Shown: positions 1 through 7,128 of the stretch, one piece after another
How positions within the stretch are numbered: position 1 is the first letter of the stretch
Layout of the letters: the number at the start of each line of letters is the position of its first letter
Assembly: GCA_013203525.1 (NCBI GenBank)
Contig: JABMQB010000624.1
Coordinates: 1 to 7,128, forward strand
DNA from: Mariniphaga sp.
GTDB taxonomy: Bacteria; Bacteroidota; Bacteroidia; Bacteroidales; Prolixibacteraceae
Length of the DNA stretch: 7,128 bases
Direction of reading: 5' to 3'
Position numbers and translations under genes: made by a program
Notes under the pieces: generated by a model
Told to the model about the DNA's origin: nothing
Database searches by the model: none
The model's input: the letters and a program-made list of their open reading frames with translations, nothing else

Positions 1-1507
1 ACAGAGTGAAAAGGAATTAACCGCAATATTTAATAATTCGCCGGCCATTATCATGGTAATTTCTTCCGAAAGAAAAGTCTTGAAAATCAATAAAAAAGGG
101 CTTCAACTTTCAAAAAAATCAGCCGAAGAAATTTTAAACCTAACTACCGGATTTGCTTTGAATTGTATGTATTGTATAACCGGATTGGATTGTGGCAAAC
201 ACGATGAATGTAAACAATGCAAATTATTAAGTTTTATTACAAATTCGCTGAATAGTAAAAAAATCCACGACAATACAGAAATCACCATTGAATCAGTCGA
301 AAACAGAAAACCATTATCTTCAACTTACCTTTGTTATATTGAACAATTATCACAAAAACCTGAGGTAACTTTACTTCTTACACTGGTTGATATTACTGCC
401 CGTAAAGATGCTGAGAAAAAACTTATTGAAAGCGAACATAAATTCCGTGAACTGGCCGATGCACTTCCTGAAATAGTTTTTGAAATAGATAACAATGGGA
501 AATATAAATTTTTAAATAAAACGGCATACACCAAATTTTATTTAAATGAATCAATAGAAATAGAACAGCTGAAAATAATAGATTTTATTCATCCCGATGA
601 CCATGAAAGATTATATTTAAATGTAAAAAAAGTTTTAAACGGAGATGTTATTACCGGAAATGATTATAAATCAATTCTCCCTGATGGATCAACCGGTTAT
701 TTCCAGATATTTAATTCACCGGTTGTAAAGGACAAAAAGATAATAGGTATTCGGGGAATTGCCATTGATATTAGCGAAAGAAAAAAAATGGAATCGGAGT
801 TAATAAAACATCGTGGGAAATTGGAAGAACTGGTAAAAGAAAGGACAATTGAATTTGAAAAACAGGCCAAACAACTAAAAGAATCACAAAATGCATTGAG
901 TTTCCTGTTAGATGATGTAAATGAATCAAGGGAGGAATTACTGGCCTCGAACCGGGAAATCAAAAAACTATCGCAGGCACTTGAGCAAAGCCCATCTTCT
1001 GTTATAATCACTGATATAAACGGGAATATTGAATATGTAAACCAGCAATTTGTAAAAATTTCGGGATATATAGAAAAAGAAATAATTGGTGAAAATCCAC
1101 GAATTCAAAATTCAGGGAAACATTCAAAAGAGTTTTTTATCAAGCTATGGAATACATTAATATCAGGTAAAAACTGGTATGGCGAAATTTGTAATAAAAA
1201 GAAAAATGGTGAATTGCATTGGGAATACACATCAATTTCCCCTTTACGCAATTCAAAACAGGAAATAATAAATTTTATTGCGGTTAAAGAAGATATTACA
1301 GAAAGAAAAGAAATTGAACAAAAACTAAAAGAATATACAGAAGAACTGGAATTATTCAACAAAGCTATGGTTGACAGGGAATTAAAAATAATAGAAATGA
1401 AAGAAGAAGTTAATTCCTTGTACAAACAAATGGGAAAAGAAATTAAATATCCTCCGGTATGGAGCGACTCAAATAATTCAAATTTGGAAAAGAATGATGG
1501 TAAATAG
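1..1507 (+). CDS. Multi-PAS sensor protein, 5'-partial, no kinase domain in view
   Basis: This frame has no stop from base 2 to the TAG at 1505-1507, giving 501 visible residues (numbered from the codon at base 2). The ATG at 53 is residue 18 and lies inside a PAS fold, since the preceding residues ELTAIFNNSPAII are a typical PAS start; the true start is therefore left of the window. Domains in order: PAS1 about 1-132, with cysteines at 55, 58, 64, 70 and 73, ending in VDITARKD; PAS2 about 143-258, ending in IDISERKK; a charged coiled coil about 259-325; PAS3 about 322-433, of the NifL/Aer-like subtype (GENPRIQNSG, then W-x-G-E-x-x-N-K-K-K-N-G), ending in EDITERKE; a C-terminal coil about 437-492 containing RELKIIEMKEEVN. 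No membrane segment, HisKA, ATPase or receiver domain is visible. It is probably a cytosolic sensory module. It overlaps the next gene by 14 bases, so its partner is likely that kinase. An N-terminal output domain outside the window cannot be excluded. PAS assignment is strong; ligand and function are unknown. Confidence 0.9.
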   Translation, partial: QSEKELTAIFNNSPAIIMVISSERKVLKINKKGLQLSKKSAEEILNLTTGFALNCMYCITGLDCGKHDECKQCKLLSFITNSLNSKKIHDNTEITIESVENRKPLSSTYLCYIEQLSQKPEVTLLLTLVDITARKDAEKKLIESEHKFRELADALPEIVFEIDNNGKYKFLNKTAYTKFYLNESIEIEQLKIIDFIHPDDHERLYLNVKKVLNGDVITGNDYKSILPDGSTGYFQIFNSPVVKDKKIIGIRGIAIDISERKKMESELIKHRGKLEELVKERTIEFEKQAKQLKESQNALSFLLDDVNESREELLASNREIKKLSQALEQSPSSVIITDINGNIEYVNQQFVKISGYIEKEIIGENPRIQNSGKHSKEFFIKLWNTLISGKNWYGEICNKKKNGELHWEYTSISPLRNSKQEIINFIAVKEDITERKEIEQKLKEYTEELELFNKAMVDRELKIIEMKEEVNSLYKQMGKEIKYPPVWSDSNNSNLEKNDGK

Positions 1508-4500
1508 AGATATTCAACTTTTTGAGAACCTCCCGGCAGGTGTTTTAATTAGCTCTCATGATGAAAATATTATTGAAGTAAACCAGGCATTTGTAGAAAT
1601 ACTGGGCTATAAAAGCAAAGAAGAATTTCTAAAATCCAAATCTCTCGATTTTTATGCCAATAATGAAGAACGGGATAAATTTCGGAATAAACTAAAAAAG
1701 GGATTTGTTAAAAACCTCCGCATAAAGGGAAAACGTAAAGACGGAAGTATTGTTTGGCTTTCTTTATCAACCAACCTGATTAATACAGATAATGGATCAG
1801 AAAAATTTATCACCATTGTAGAAGACATTACAGAACAGGTTGAAACACAGGATAAAATTGTTCAATTCAATAAAATATTTGAAGAATCCTTAAATGAAAT
1901 TTACATATTTGATGCTAAAACCTTCAAGTTTCTGGAAGTTAACCAAGCTGCACAAAATAACCTTGGATATTCTATTGATGAATTATTAATCATTACACCT
2001 CTTGATATAAAGCCTGATTTTACTTATAATTCATTTAAAGAATTAATACTGCCTCTGACATCCGGACAAGATGAAAAAATATTGTTTTATACCCATCATA
2101 AAAGGAAAAATAATTCATTATACAAAGTTGAAGTACACTTACAATTGTCCACTTTTAATAACCGACAATCATATACAGCAATAATTCTGGATATAACAGA
2201 AAGAGACAAAGCAGAAAAAGCTCTAATTTTAAGCGAAGAAAAATACAAAGCCATTATTGAAGGGCAGACAGAATTTATATACCGTTGGAAACCCGATGGA
2301 ACAAGGACTTTTGTTAATAAAGCGTATGCCGATTATTATAACAAAACAGTTGATGAACTAACAGGAACAACCTTTGTCGATACTATTAATCCTGATGCCT
2401 GGACCCAATTACAAAAAAGGATTAGCAAATTAAGTATTATTAATCCCGTTTCGAAAAACGAACATGAATCAATAATAAACGGGAAAACAATATGGAAAGA
2501 ATGGACAGACAGGGCATTGTTTGATGAAAACGGGAAATTATATGAAATCCAATCCACAGGAAGAGATATAACGCAGAAAAAACTTGCTGAACAAAAACTG
2601 ATTGAAAATGAAATAAAGTTCCGGAATATTTTTAATTCAGCAAACGATTCAATTTTTCTGTTTAAGGATGGATTTTTTGTTGATTGTAATTCAAAAACAA
2701 CTGAATTATTTAAGTGTACAAGAGATCAGATAATTGGAAAACCTCCAACAATATTATTCCCTGACAAACAACCTGATGGAAGCAATTCACTTAAAAAAAT
2801 TTCAAAAAAAATCGGTGCAGCATTGGCAGGTAAACCACAATTATTTGAATGGACTCATAAAAAATTAGATAGTACCACATTTGCCGCAGAAGTGAGCCTA
2901 AACAAGATGGAGCTCTCTGATGGGATTTATGTTCAGGCAATAGTAAGAGATATTACTGAAAGAAAAAAATCAGAAGAAGAGATTCGCAGTTCTGAAGAAA
3001 GATTGAAAATAATATTTGAAAATGCCCCGGATGCCTATTTCTTAAGCGACTTAAAAGGAAATACCATTGATGTAAATAAGTATACAGAAAAAATGCTGGG
3101 ACTTTCAAAAAATGAAATTGTAAATAAAAATTTCTTACAGTTGGGCATTGTTTCATTAAAGGATTTACCCAAAGCTGTTGCTTTAATGGCAGATACTATA
3201 CAAGGTAAAAGCTCAAAACCACTGGAATTACAAATGAGCAAACCAGATGGGACAAAAATCATTTCTGAATTACGGATGTTTCCTGTTAAGCTTAATGGCA
3301 AGGTACACTTATTGGGTACGGGTAGGGATATTACAGAGAAAAAAATATCGGAACGAAAAATTGTTGAAAGTGAAGAACGTTACCGGGCTTTATTTGAAGA
3401 ATCCTCCGATCCTACCCTTCTTATTGAAGACGAAGTATTTATTGAATGTAATGATGCCACCGTTTCTTATCTAAAATATAAAAATAAAAAAGAACTGATT
3501 GGCAAAACCCCATGGGATATCTCCCCCGAATTTCAGCCTGACAGGCAAAATTCAAAAGATAAAGCCAATGAAATGATTCAGTTGGTTTTGAAAAACGGAA
3601 ATCACCGGTTTGACTGGGTTCATAAAGACAAAAATGATCATAATCTCTGGATTGATGTATCATTGACATTAATTCCTGGAGATGATAAAAACAGGATATA
3701 TACGGTTTGGAGAGATATTACATTACAAAGAGAAGCCGAAATAAAACTAGTTGAAAACCAATCGCTGTTACGAGCAACGCTCGAATCAACCGGCGAAGGC
3801 ATTTTAGTTGTAAATAACGAAGGTGAAGTTACCCACTTTAATTCTAATTTTCTTAAAATCTGGAATATCCCCGATAGCTTAATTGAAACTAAAAATGACA
3901 AAAAATTACTTGATTTTGTTTTATCTCAACTTGTAAACCCTCAAGAATTTATAGATAAAGTAAAACAATTATATAAGTCGGATAAAATAGATTATGATGT
4001 TATTGAATTTATTGATAGCAGAAAAATTGAACGTCGTTCCTTTCCTTTGTTGATAGAAAACTCTGTTGAAGGAAGAGTGTGGAGTTTTAACGATGTAACT
4101 GCACAATTCGAAGCTCAGAAAAATATAAAAGAAAGCGAACATCGTTTTAAACAAGTCATTGAAAACTTACCAGATGCGATTTTTGTAACCGTACTGGGAG
4201 GAAAAAACAAAGGAAAAATAATAGAAACAAACCCGGCTGCAGAGTCTCAAACAGGTTATTCCCGCGAAGAATTACTTAAAAAAAGAATAGGGGAAGATTT
4301 ATTGGAAAGCCTTGATGAAGATAAATTTTTACGTGATGAAAAAGAACTAATCAAATCAGGAATCCTTAGGTTTACTGAGAAAAAAAGACGAAAAGATGGA
4401 ACTGTTTACTGGGTAGAAGTAATAATTACAACAATTATTTTAAAGGGTGAAAAAGTTGCTCTTGCTGTAAATAGGGATATTAGTGAACTTATAAAATCGG

Positions 4501-6917
4501 AACAGGCATTAAAAGACAGCCAGAAAAATCTTTCACTTATTTATGATACAGCCGGTGTTGGATTGTTCAGAATAAGTGTTGGCCCAGAAAATAAATTTAG
4601 CATTCTTTCTGTAAACAATACATATTTACAAATTACAGGGCGCAAAATTAATGAAGTTATAAACCTTCCGATTGAAGAAGTTTTAAGCCATGAATCGGTA
4701 AAAATTGCAATTGAAAAATATACTCAGGCAATAAAAAATAAAAAAACAATTTCATGGGAAGAAACATCAATCCTGCCCTCGGGTAAAATCTCAGGAGCTT
4801 TGTCTGTAACTCCTGTTTTCAGTGAGGATGAAATTTGCACCTCATTAATTGGCGTGGTTCATGATATTTCTGAAAAAAAGAAAATTGAAGCTCAAATAAT
4901 CAAATCTCAAACGGAGCTTGAAAAGCTGGTCAATTCACGGACAGTTGATCTTGATAAGTCGCGAAAAGCTGCAATGAACCTGCTTCAAGACTCAAACGAA
5001 CAACGCAAAAGAGCGGAAAACGCTCTTCAAAGCCTTAAAAAATCGCATACTGAAATCAGAAAACTCTCACAGGCAGTGGAACAAAATCCAGCTGCTGTAT
5101 TTATTATTGACACAAATGGGAACATTGAATATGTAAACCGCAACTTCACGGAAAAAACAGGTTATACATTTATTGAAATTTCTGGAAAACAACCAAAAGT
5201 AAAATTGTTTTCAAATACACTTCCAACTGAAAGAAAAGATGTTTGGAGTAAAATTAACAAAGGTGAAACATGGAGTGGTGAAATTAAAAGCATTCCAAAA
5301 AAAGGTGACGCATTTTGGGAATCAATATCCATATCCCCTCTTTACGATGAAAATAAATCAATTATCAGCTTTATTCGCGTAGGCCAGGATATTACTCAAC
5401 GCAAAAAATTGGAGGAAGATCTTTTAATTGCAAAGGAAAAAGCCGATGAAGCAACCAAGGCAAAAAGCGAATTTCTTGCAAATATGAGTCATGAAATCCG
5501 TACTCCTATGAATGCAATACTTGGATTTGCAGATTTGTTATCAGTAAGCATTACTGAATCACATGCAAAAAACTATCTCAACTCATTAAAAACAAGTGGC
5601 AAAAGTTTATTAAACCTTATAAATGATATCCTTGATCTTTCAAAAGTAGAAGCCGGGATGCTTCAATTAAGTTACGAGTTTATTGATTTACGGCTTCTTT
5701 TTGAAGACATCCATCAAATGTTTTCAATCGAAATTGCCGGAAAAAAAATTGATTTTATTCTCGAAATAGATAAAAGTTTACCCAATGCAGTTTTTCTGGA
5801 TGAAGCAAGGCTAAGGCAAATCTTGATTAACCTTGTAAGTAATGCGGTGAAATTTACTGAAAAAGGACATATTAAACTTATCGCACGGCCTGAAAAACCA
5901 TTTAAGGTACCCGACCACAAAAAGAATTTTAGCATTAACCTCATTGTTGAAGTAGAGGATACCGGTATAGGAATTTCAGAAGAATTCCAAGAAATTATTT
6001 TCGATTCATTTACTCAACATGAAGGACATGATACTAAAAAACACGGTGGCACTGGCCTTGGATTGTCGATATCCCAAAATTTAGTAAAACTGATGAATGG
6101 ACGTATATCACTGAAAAGTGGGCTGGCCAAGGGAAGTACTTTCTCAGTTTTGCTCAAAAACACATTGGTTACAACAACTCATGTATTAAAGAAAAAATCA
6201 GAACAACTGGGATTAAATGATATTGCATTTGAACCTTCCACTGTACTTATTGTAGATGATGTTTATAATAACCTTGTTTTTATAAGTGGGATACTTGAAT
6301 ACGCAGGTTTTAAAGTTCTTCAGGCATTAAACGGTGAAGAAGCTATTCATGCTTTAAAAAACAATAAACCAGATTTAATTATAACTGATATCAGAATGCC
6401 TGTAATGGATGGAGCCGAATTACTTCATTATATCAGGCAATCTGATGAATTTAAAAACATACCCGTAATTTGTTCTACAACTTCGACCTTAAAAAATGAC
6501 GTACTCAAAAATAATGAATCCGATTTTGATGGATACATATCTAAACCAATTCAAATTCCTGAGTTATTATTGGAACTCACAAATCATATCAAACATAAAG
6601 TAATCAGAAGTGCATCAAACGAATCTGTTGAATTCGAATACAACATTGGTAATATTGCTGCAGAGAATATACCAATTGTTATTGACCGGATAGAAAATGA
6701 ATTAATGCCGCTATGGGAAGAAATCAGAACCAGGCAACCTGTTAAAAAAGTTGAATTATTTGGAAACAAACTAATCAAAATTGGAACTCTTTACAAAATT
6801 AATGGATTCATACTATATGGCAATGATATAGTTGATGCAATAAAAAGTTTCAATATAGAAGGAATTGTAAAACTGATTAAACTGTTTCCTGATTTAATCA
6901 ATAAACTTCGTCTATGA
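1494..6917 (+). CDS. Multi-PAS hybrid sensor histidine kinase/response regulator (10 PAS, HisKA, HATPase_c, REC)
   Basis: This 1807-residue protein is predicted to autophosphorylate on His and pass phosphate to its own receiver Asp. Ten PAS domains end near residues 113, 235, 360, 488, 614, 743, 869, 997, 1126 and 1301, nearly all closing with a D-I-T or D-I-S motif (PAS7 has D-V-T) and a short charged linker. A coiled coil (about 1127-1180) separates PAS9 from PAS10. HisKA carries the H box SHEIRTPMN with phospho-acceptor His1333. HATPase_c shows the N box near Asn1446-Asn1450, the G1 box around Asp1489-Gly1493 and the G2 box GGTGLG at 1518-1523. The receiver (about 1581-1700) has Asp1588/Asp1589, phospho-acceptor Asp1632, Thr1662 and Lys1684 at canonical spacing, so both catalytic cores look intact. 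A helical tail without histidine follows (about 1705-1807). No signal peptide or membrane span is seen, so it is likely cytosolic. The ATG at 1494 is followed by a second at 1497. A weak purine stretch, GGAAAAG at 1486-1492, sits close upstream and suits the second ATG slightly better. It is far longer than typical hybrid kinases. The signal sensed cannot be read from sequence. Confidence 0.96.
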   Translation: MMVNRDIQLFENLPAGVLISSHDENIIEVNQAFVEILGYKSKEEFLKSKSLDFYANNEERDKFRNKLKKGFVKNLRIKGKRKDGSIVWLSLSTNLINTDNGSEKFITIVEDITEQVETQDKIVQFNKIFEESLNEIYIFDAKTFKFLEVNQAAQNNLGYSIDELLIITPLDIKPDFTYNSFKELILPLTSGQDEKILFYTHHKRKNNSLYKVEVHLQLSTFNNRQSYTAIILDITERDKAEKALILSEEKYKAIIEGQTEFIYRWKPDGTRTFVNKAYADYYNKTVDELTGTTFVDTINPDAWTQLQKRISKLSIINPVSKNEHESIINGKTIWKEWTDRALFDENGKLYEIQSTGRDITQKKLAEQKLIENEIKFRNIFNSANDSIFLFKDGFFVDCNSKTTELFKCTRDQIIGKPPTILFPDKQPDGSNSLKKISKKIGAALAGKPQLFEWTHKKLDSTTFAAEVSLNKMELSDGIYVQAIVRDITERKKSEEEIRSSEERLKIIFENAPDAYFLSDLKGNTIDVNKYTEKMLGLSKNEIVNKNFLQLGIVSLKDLPKAVALMADTIQGKSSKPLELQMSKPDGTKIISELRMFPVKLNGKVHLLGTGRDITEKKISERKIVESEERYRALFEESSDPTLLIEDEVFIECNDATVSYLKYKNKKELIGKTPWDISPEFQPDRQNSKDKANEMIQLVLKNGNHRFDWVHKDKNDHNLWIDVSLTLIPGDDKNRIYTVWRDITLQREAEIKLVENQSLLRATLESTGEGILVVNNEGEVTHFNSNFLKIWNIPDSLIETKNDKKLLDFVLSQLVNPQEFIDKVKQLYKSDKIDYDVIEFIDSRKIERRSFPLLIENSVEGRVWSFNDVTAQFEAQKNIKESEHRFKQVIENLPDAIFVTVLGGKNKGKIIETNPAAESQTGYSREELLKKRIGEDLLESLDEDKFLRDEKELIKSGILRFTEKKRRKDGTVYWVEVIITTIILKGEKVALAVNRDISELIKSEQALKDSQKNLSLIYDTAGVGLFRISVGPENKFSILSVNNTYLQITGRKINEVINLPIEEVLSHESVKIAIEKYTQAIKNKKTISWEETSILPSGKISGALSVTPVFSEDEICTSLIGVVHDISEKKKIEAQIIKSQTELEKLVNSRTVDLDKSRKAAMNLLQDSNEQRKRAENALQSLKKSHTEIRKLSQAVEQNPAAVFIIDTNGNIEYVNRNFTEKTGYTFIEISGKQPKVKLFSNTLPTERKDVWSKINKGETWSGEIKSIPKKGDAFWESISISPLYDENKSIISFIRVGQDITQRKKLEEDLLIAKEKADEATKAKSEFLANMSHEIRTPMNAILGFADLLSVSITESHAKNYLNSLKTSGKSLLNLINDILDLSKVEAGMLQLSYEFIDLRLLFEDIHQMFSIEIAGKKIDFILEIDKSLPNAVFLDEARLRQILINLVSNAVKFTEKGHIKLIARPEKPFKVPDHKKNFSINLIVEVEDTGIGISEEFQEIIFDSFTQHEGHDTKKHGGTGLGLSISQNLVKLMNGRISLKSGLAKGSTFSVLLKNTLVTTTHVLKKKSEQLGLNDIAFEPSTVLIVDDVYNNLVFISGILEYAGFKVLQALNGEEAIHALKNNKPDLIITDIRMPVMDGAELLHYIRQSDEFKNIPVICSTTSTLKNDVLKNNESDFDGYISKPIQIPELLLELTNHIKHKVIRSASNESVEFEYNIGNIAAENIPIVIDRIENELMPLWEEIRTRQPVKKVELFGNKLIKIGTLYKINGFILYGNDIVDAIKSFNIEGIVKLIKLFPDLINKLRL

Positions 6918-7024
6918 CAGATATTAAAGAAATTGAATTAAAAACGAATACTCTGCTTATTGTTGATGACAATATGAACAATATTCAGGTTTTAGCTAGT
7001 ATGCTCACCAACAATGGTAGCTGA
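6914..7024 (+). pseudogene. Truncated response-regulator receiver (5' fragment of a disrupted gene)
   Basis: ATG at 6914 overlaps the kinase stop as ATGA, the classic arrangement for coupled translation; there is no Shine-Dalgarno of its own. The frame encodes 36 residues and ends at TGA 7022-7024. The segment LLIVDDNMNNIQVLASML is an unmistakable beta1-alpha1 start of a CheY-like receiver, with the acidic pair Asp18-Asp19. Homologues normally continue with an aromatic residue after the N-G at about residue 35 and run to about 115 residues for the domain alone. Here the phospho-Asp, the Thr and the Lys are all missing. No other frame after 7020 resembles a receiver, so a single-base frameshift does not explain the break; an insertion or rearrangement does. 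The intact gene may have been a stand-alone regulator or a REC-headed kinase; this cannot be decided. The fragment itself is very unlikely to work. Confidence 0.75.
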
Positions 7025-7067
7025 TGCACAACCCCTTTTTTTCTTTGATTTTTAATAATACCGAGCT

Positions 7068-7095
7068 TAAATGAAGCCTTTTAAGGCTTTGTTTA
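7068..7095. terminator. Hairpin, possible transcription terminator
   Basis: The arms 7068-7079 and 7084-7095 pair over 12 positions around the loop TTTA (7080-7083). The core AAGCCT/AGGCTT is perfect. Two G-T wobbles at 7072-7073 with 7090-7091 pair only in plus-strand RNA, which favours plus-strand function. No clean U tract follows on either strand, so termination is not assured. The minus-strand TAA sits in the outer arm. Confidence 0.35.
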
Positions 7096-7128
7096 TTCGA
7101 GTCTGATATTTTCAATTGACAAAAAAAG
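7093..7128 (-). CDS. Possible C-terminal end of a minus-strand gene (3' end only)
   Basis: The minus strand reads eleven sense codons, LFLSIENIRLE, and then TAA (complement of 7093-7095), entering from the right edge. The only support is position: the frame lies next to the broken receiver gene and is followed, in its own direction, by a hairpin. The family is not recognisable from eleven residues. A neighbouring minus-strand frame also stays open across this region down to about 7012, ending in a short tryptophan-containing tail, but it would run through the hairpin and the junction, so it is less plausible. Confidence 0.2.
   Translation of the reverse strand, partial: LFLSIENIRLE

Larger units (their letters stand above)
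7020..7128 (-). mobile_element. Possible end of an insertion sequence (unidentified family)
   Basis: Sequence character changes at about 7018-7022, exactly where the receiver gene breaks off. Read on the minus strand, the junction gives GGGGTTGTGCATCAGC, which resembles a transposon terminal repeat in form. A minus-strand frame entering from the right edge ends LFLSIENIRLE at a TAA (complement of 7093-7095), with a hairpin and a non-coding stretch between it and the junction, as in the 3' end of a transposase gene inside an IS. The second inverted repeat, the target duplication and the transposase body are all outside the window, so this is inference from layout. Alternatives are a deletion junction, an unrelated convergent gene or an assembly join. 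Confidence 0.35.

Noticed and set aside
103..1425. Several minus-strand open frames of 61-106 codons within gene 1
   Set aside because: They lie opposite a clear PAS coding frame, are rich in Ser, Phe and Ile as expected from the complement of Lys/Glu-rich coding sequence, and match no family.
2336..4154. Minus-strand frames and one plus-strand 75-codon frame within the kinase gene
   Set aside because: All are shadows of the kinase frame, whose PAS motifs run continuously through this region.
5714..6778. Minus-strand frames of 64-76 codons opposite the ATPase and C-terminal regions
   Set aside because: The plus strand carries intact N, G1 and G2 boxes and the C-terminal helices; there is no independent support for the reverse frames.
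6600..6914. HPt domain at the kinase C-terminus
   Set aside because: The position and helical character fit, but no histidine occurs in the segment, so the H-x-x-K-G phosphotransfer motif is absent.
7012..7128. Simple frameshift as the cause of the short receiver
   Set aside because: The other plus frames after 7018 read VADAQPLFFFDF then stop, or stop at once; none continues a receiver beta2 or the D-x-x-M-P motif.
1..7128. CRISPR array, tRNA, rRNA, riboswitch or promoter
   Set aside because: No regular short repeats with spacers and no cloverleaf-like or rRNA-like stretch was seen. The genes overlap, leaving no leader region where a promoter or riboswitch could be argued.

Overview
The window is AT-rich, uses the standard code (TGA is a stop) and is packed with same-strand signalling genes. 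Its style suggests a low-GC Bacteroidota-type bacterium: many PAS S-box repeats, hybrid kinases of the SHEIRTPMN class and weak Shine-Dalgarno signals. That assignment is inferred from style only; there is no phylogenetic marker here.

Layout on the plus strand: (1) bases 1-1507 are the 3' part of a PAS-only sensor gene. Its frame is already open at the left edge, so the ATG at 53 is an internal Met. It has three PAS domains, the first carrying a five-cysteine cluster, then a conserved coiled-coil tail, and no kinase domain in view. (2) Bases 1494-6917 are a very large soluble hybrid histidine kinase of 1807 residues: ten PAS domains, HisKA, HATPase_c, a receiver and a His-free helical C-terminal tail. 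(3) Bases 6914-7024 are the first 36 codons of a response-regulator receiver that stops abruptly. (4) Bases 7025-7128 are about 100 bases that do not continue the receiver. They hold a T tract, a 12-bp hairpin and a short minus-strand frame running in from the right edge, and may be the end of an insertion sequence.

The three genes overlap by 14 and 4 bases with no intergenic space, so they are very probably one operon with coupled translation. The likely logic is that many cytosolic PAS inputs regulate autophosphorylation at His1333, phosphate passes to Asp1632 in the same polypeptide, and the third gene originally supplied another receiver. No HPt domain or DNA-binding output lies in view.

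No clearly new type of system is present. The points most worth a second look are the cysteine-cluster PAS domain, the kinase-less sensor abutting a PAS-rich kinase, the shared coil-PAS module in both proteins, the unnamed C-terminal helical domain, and the abrupt break in the third gene.
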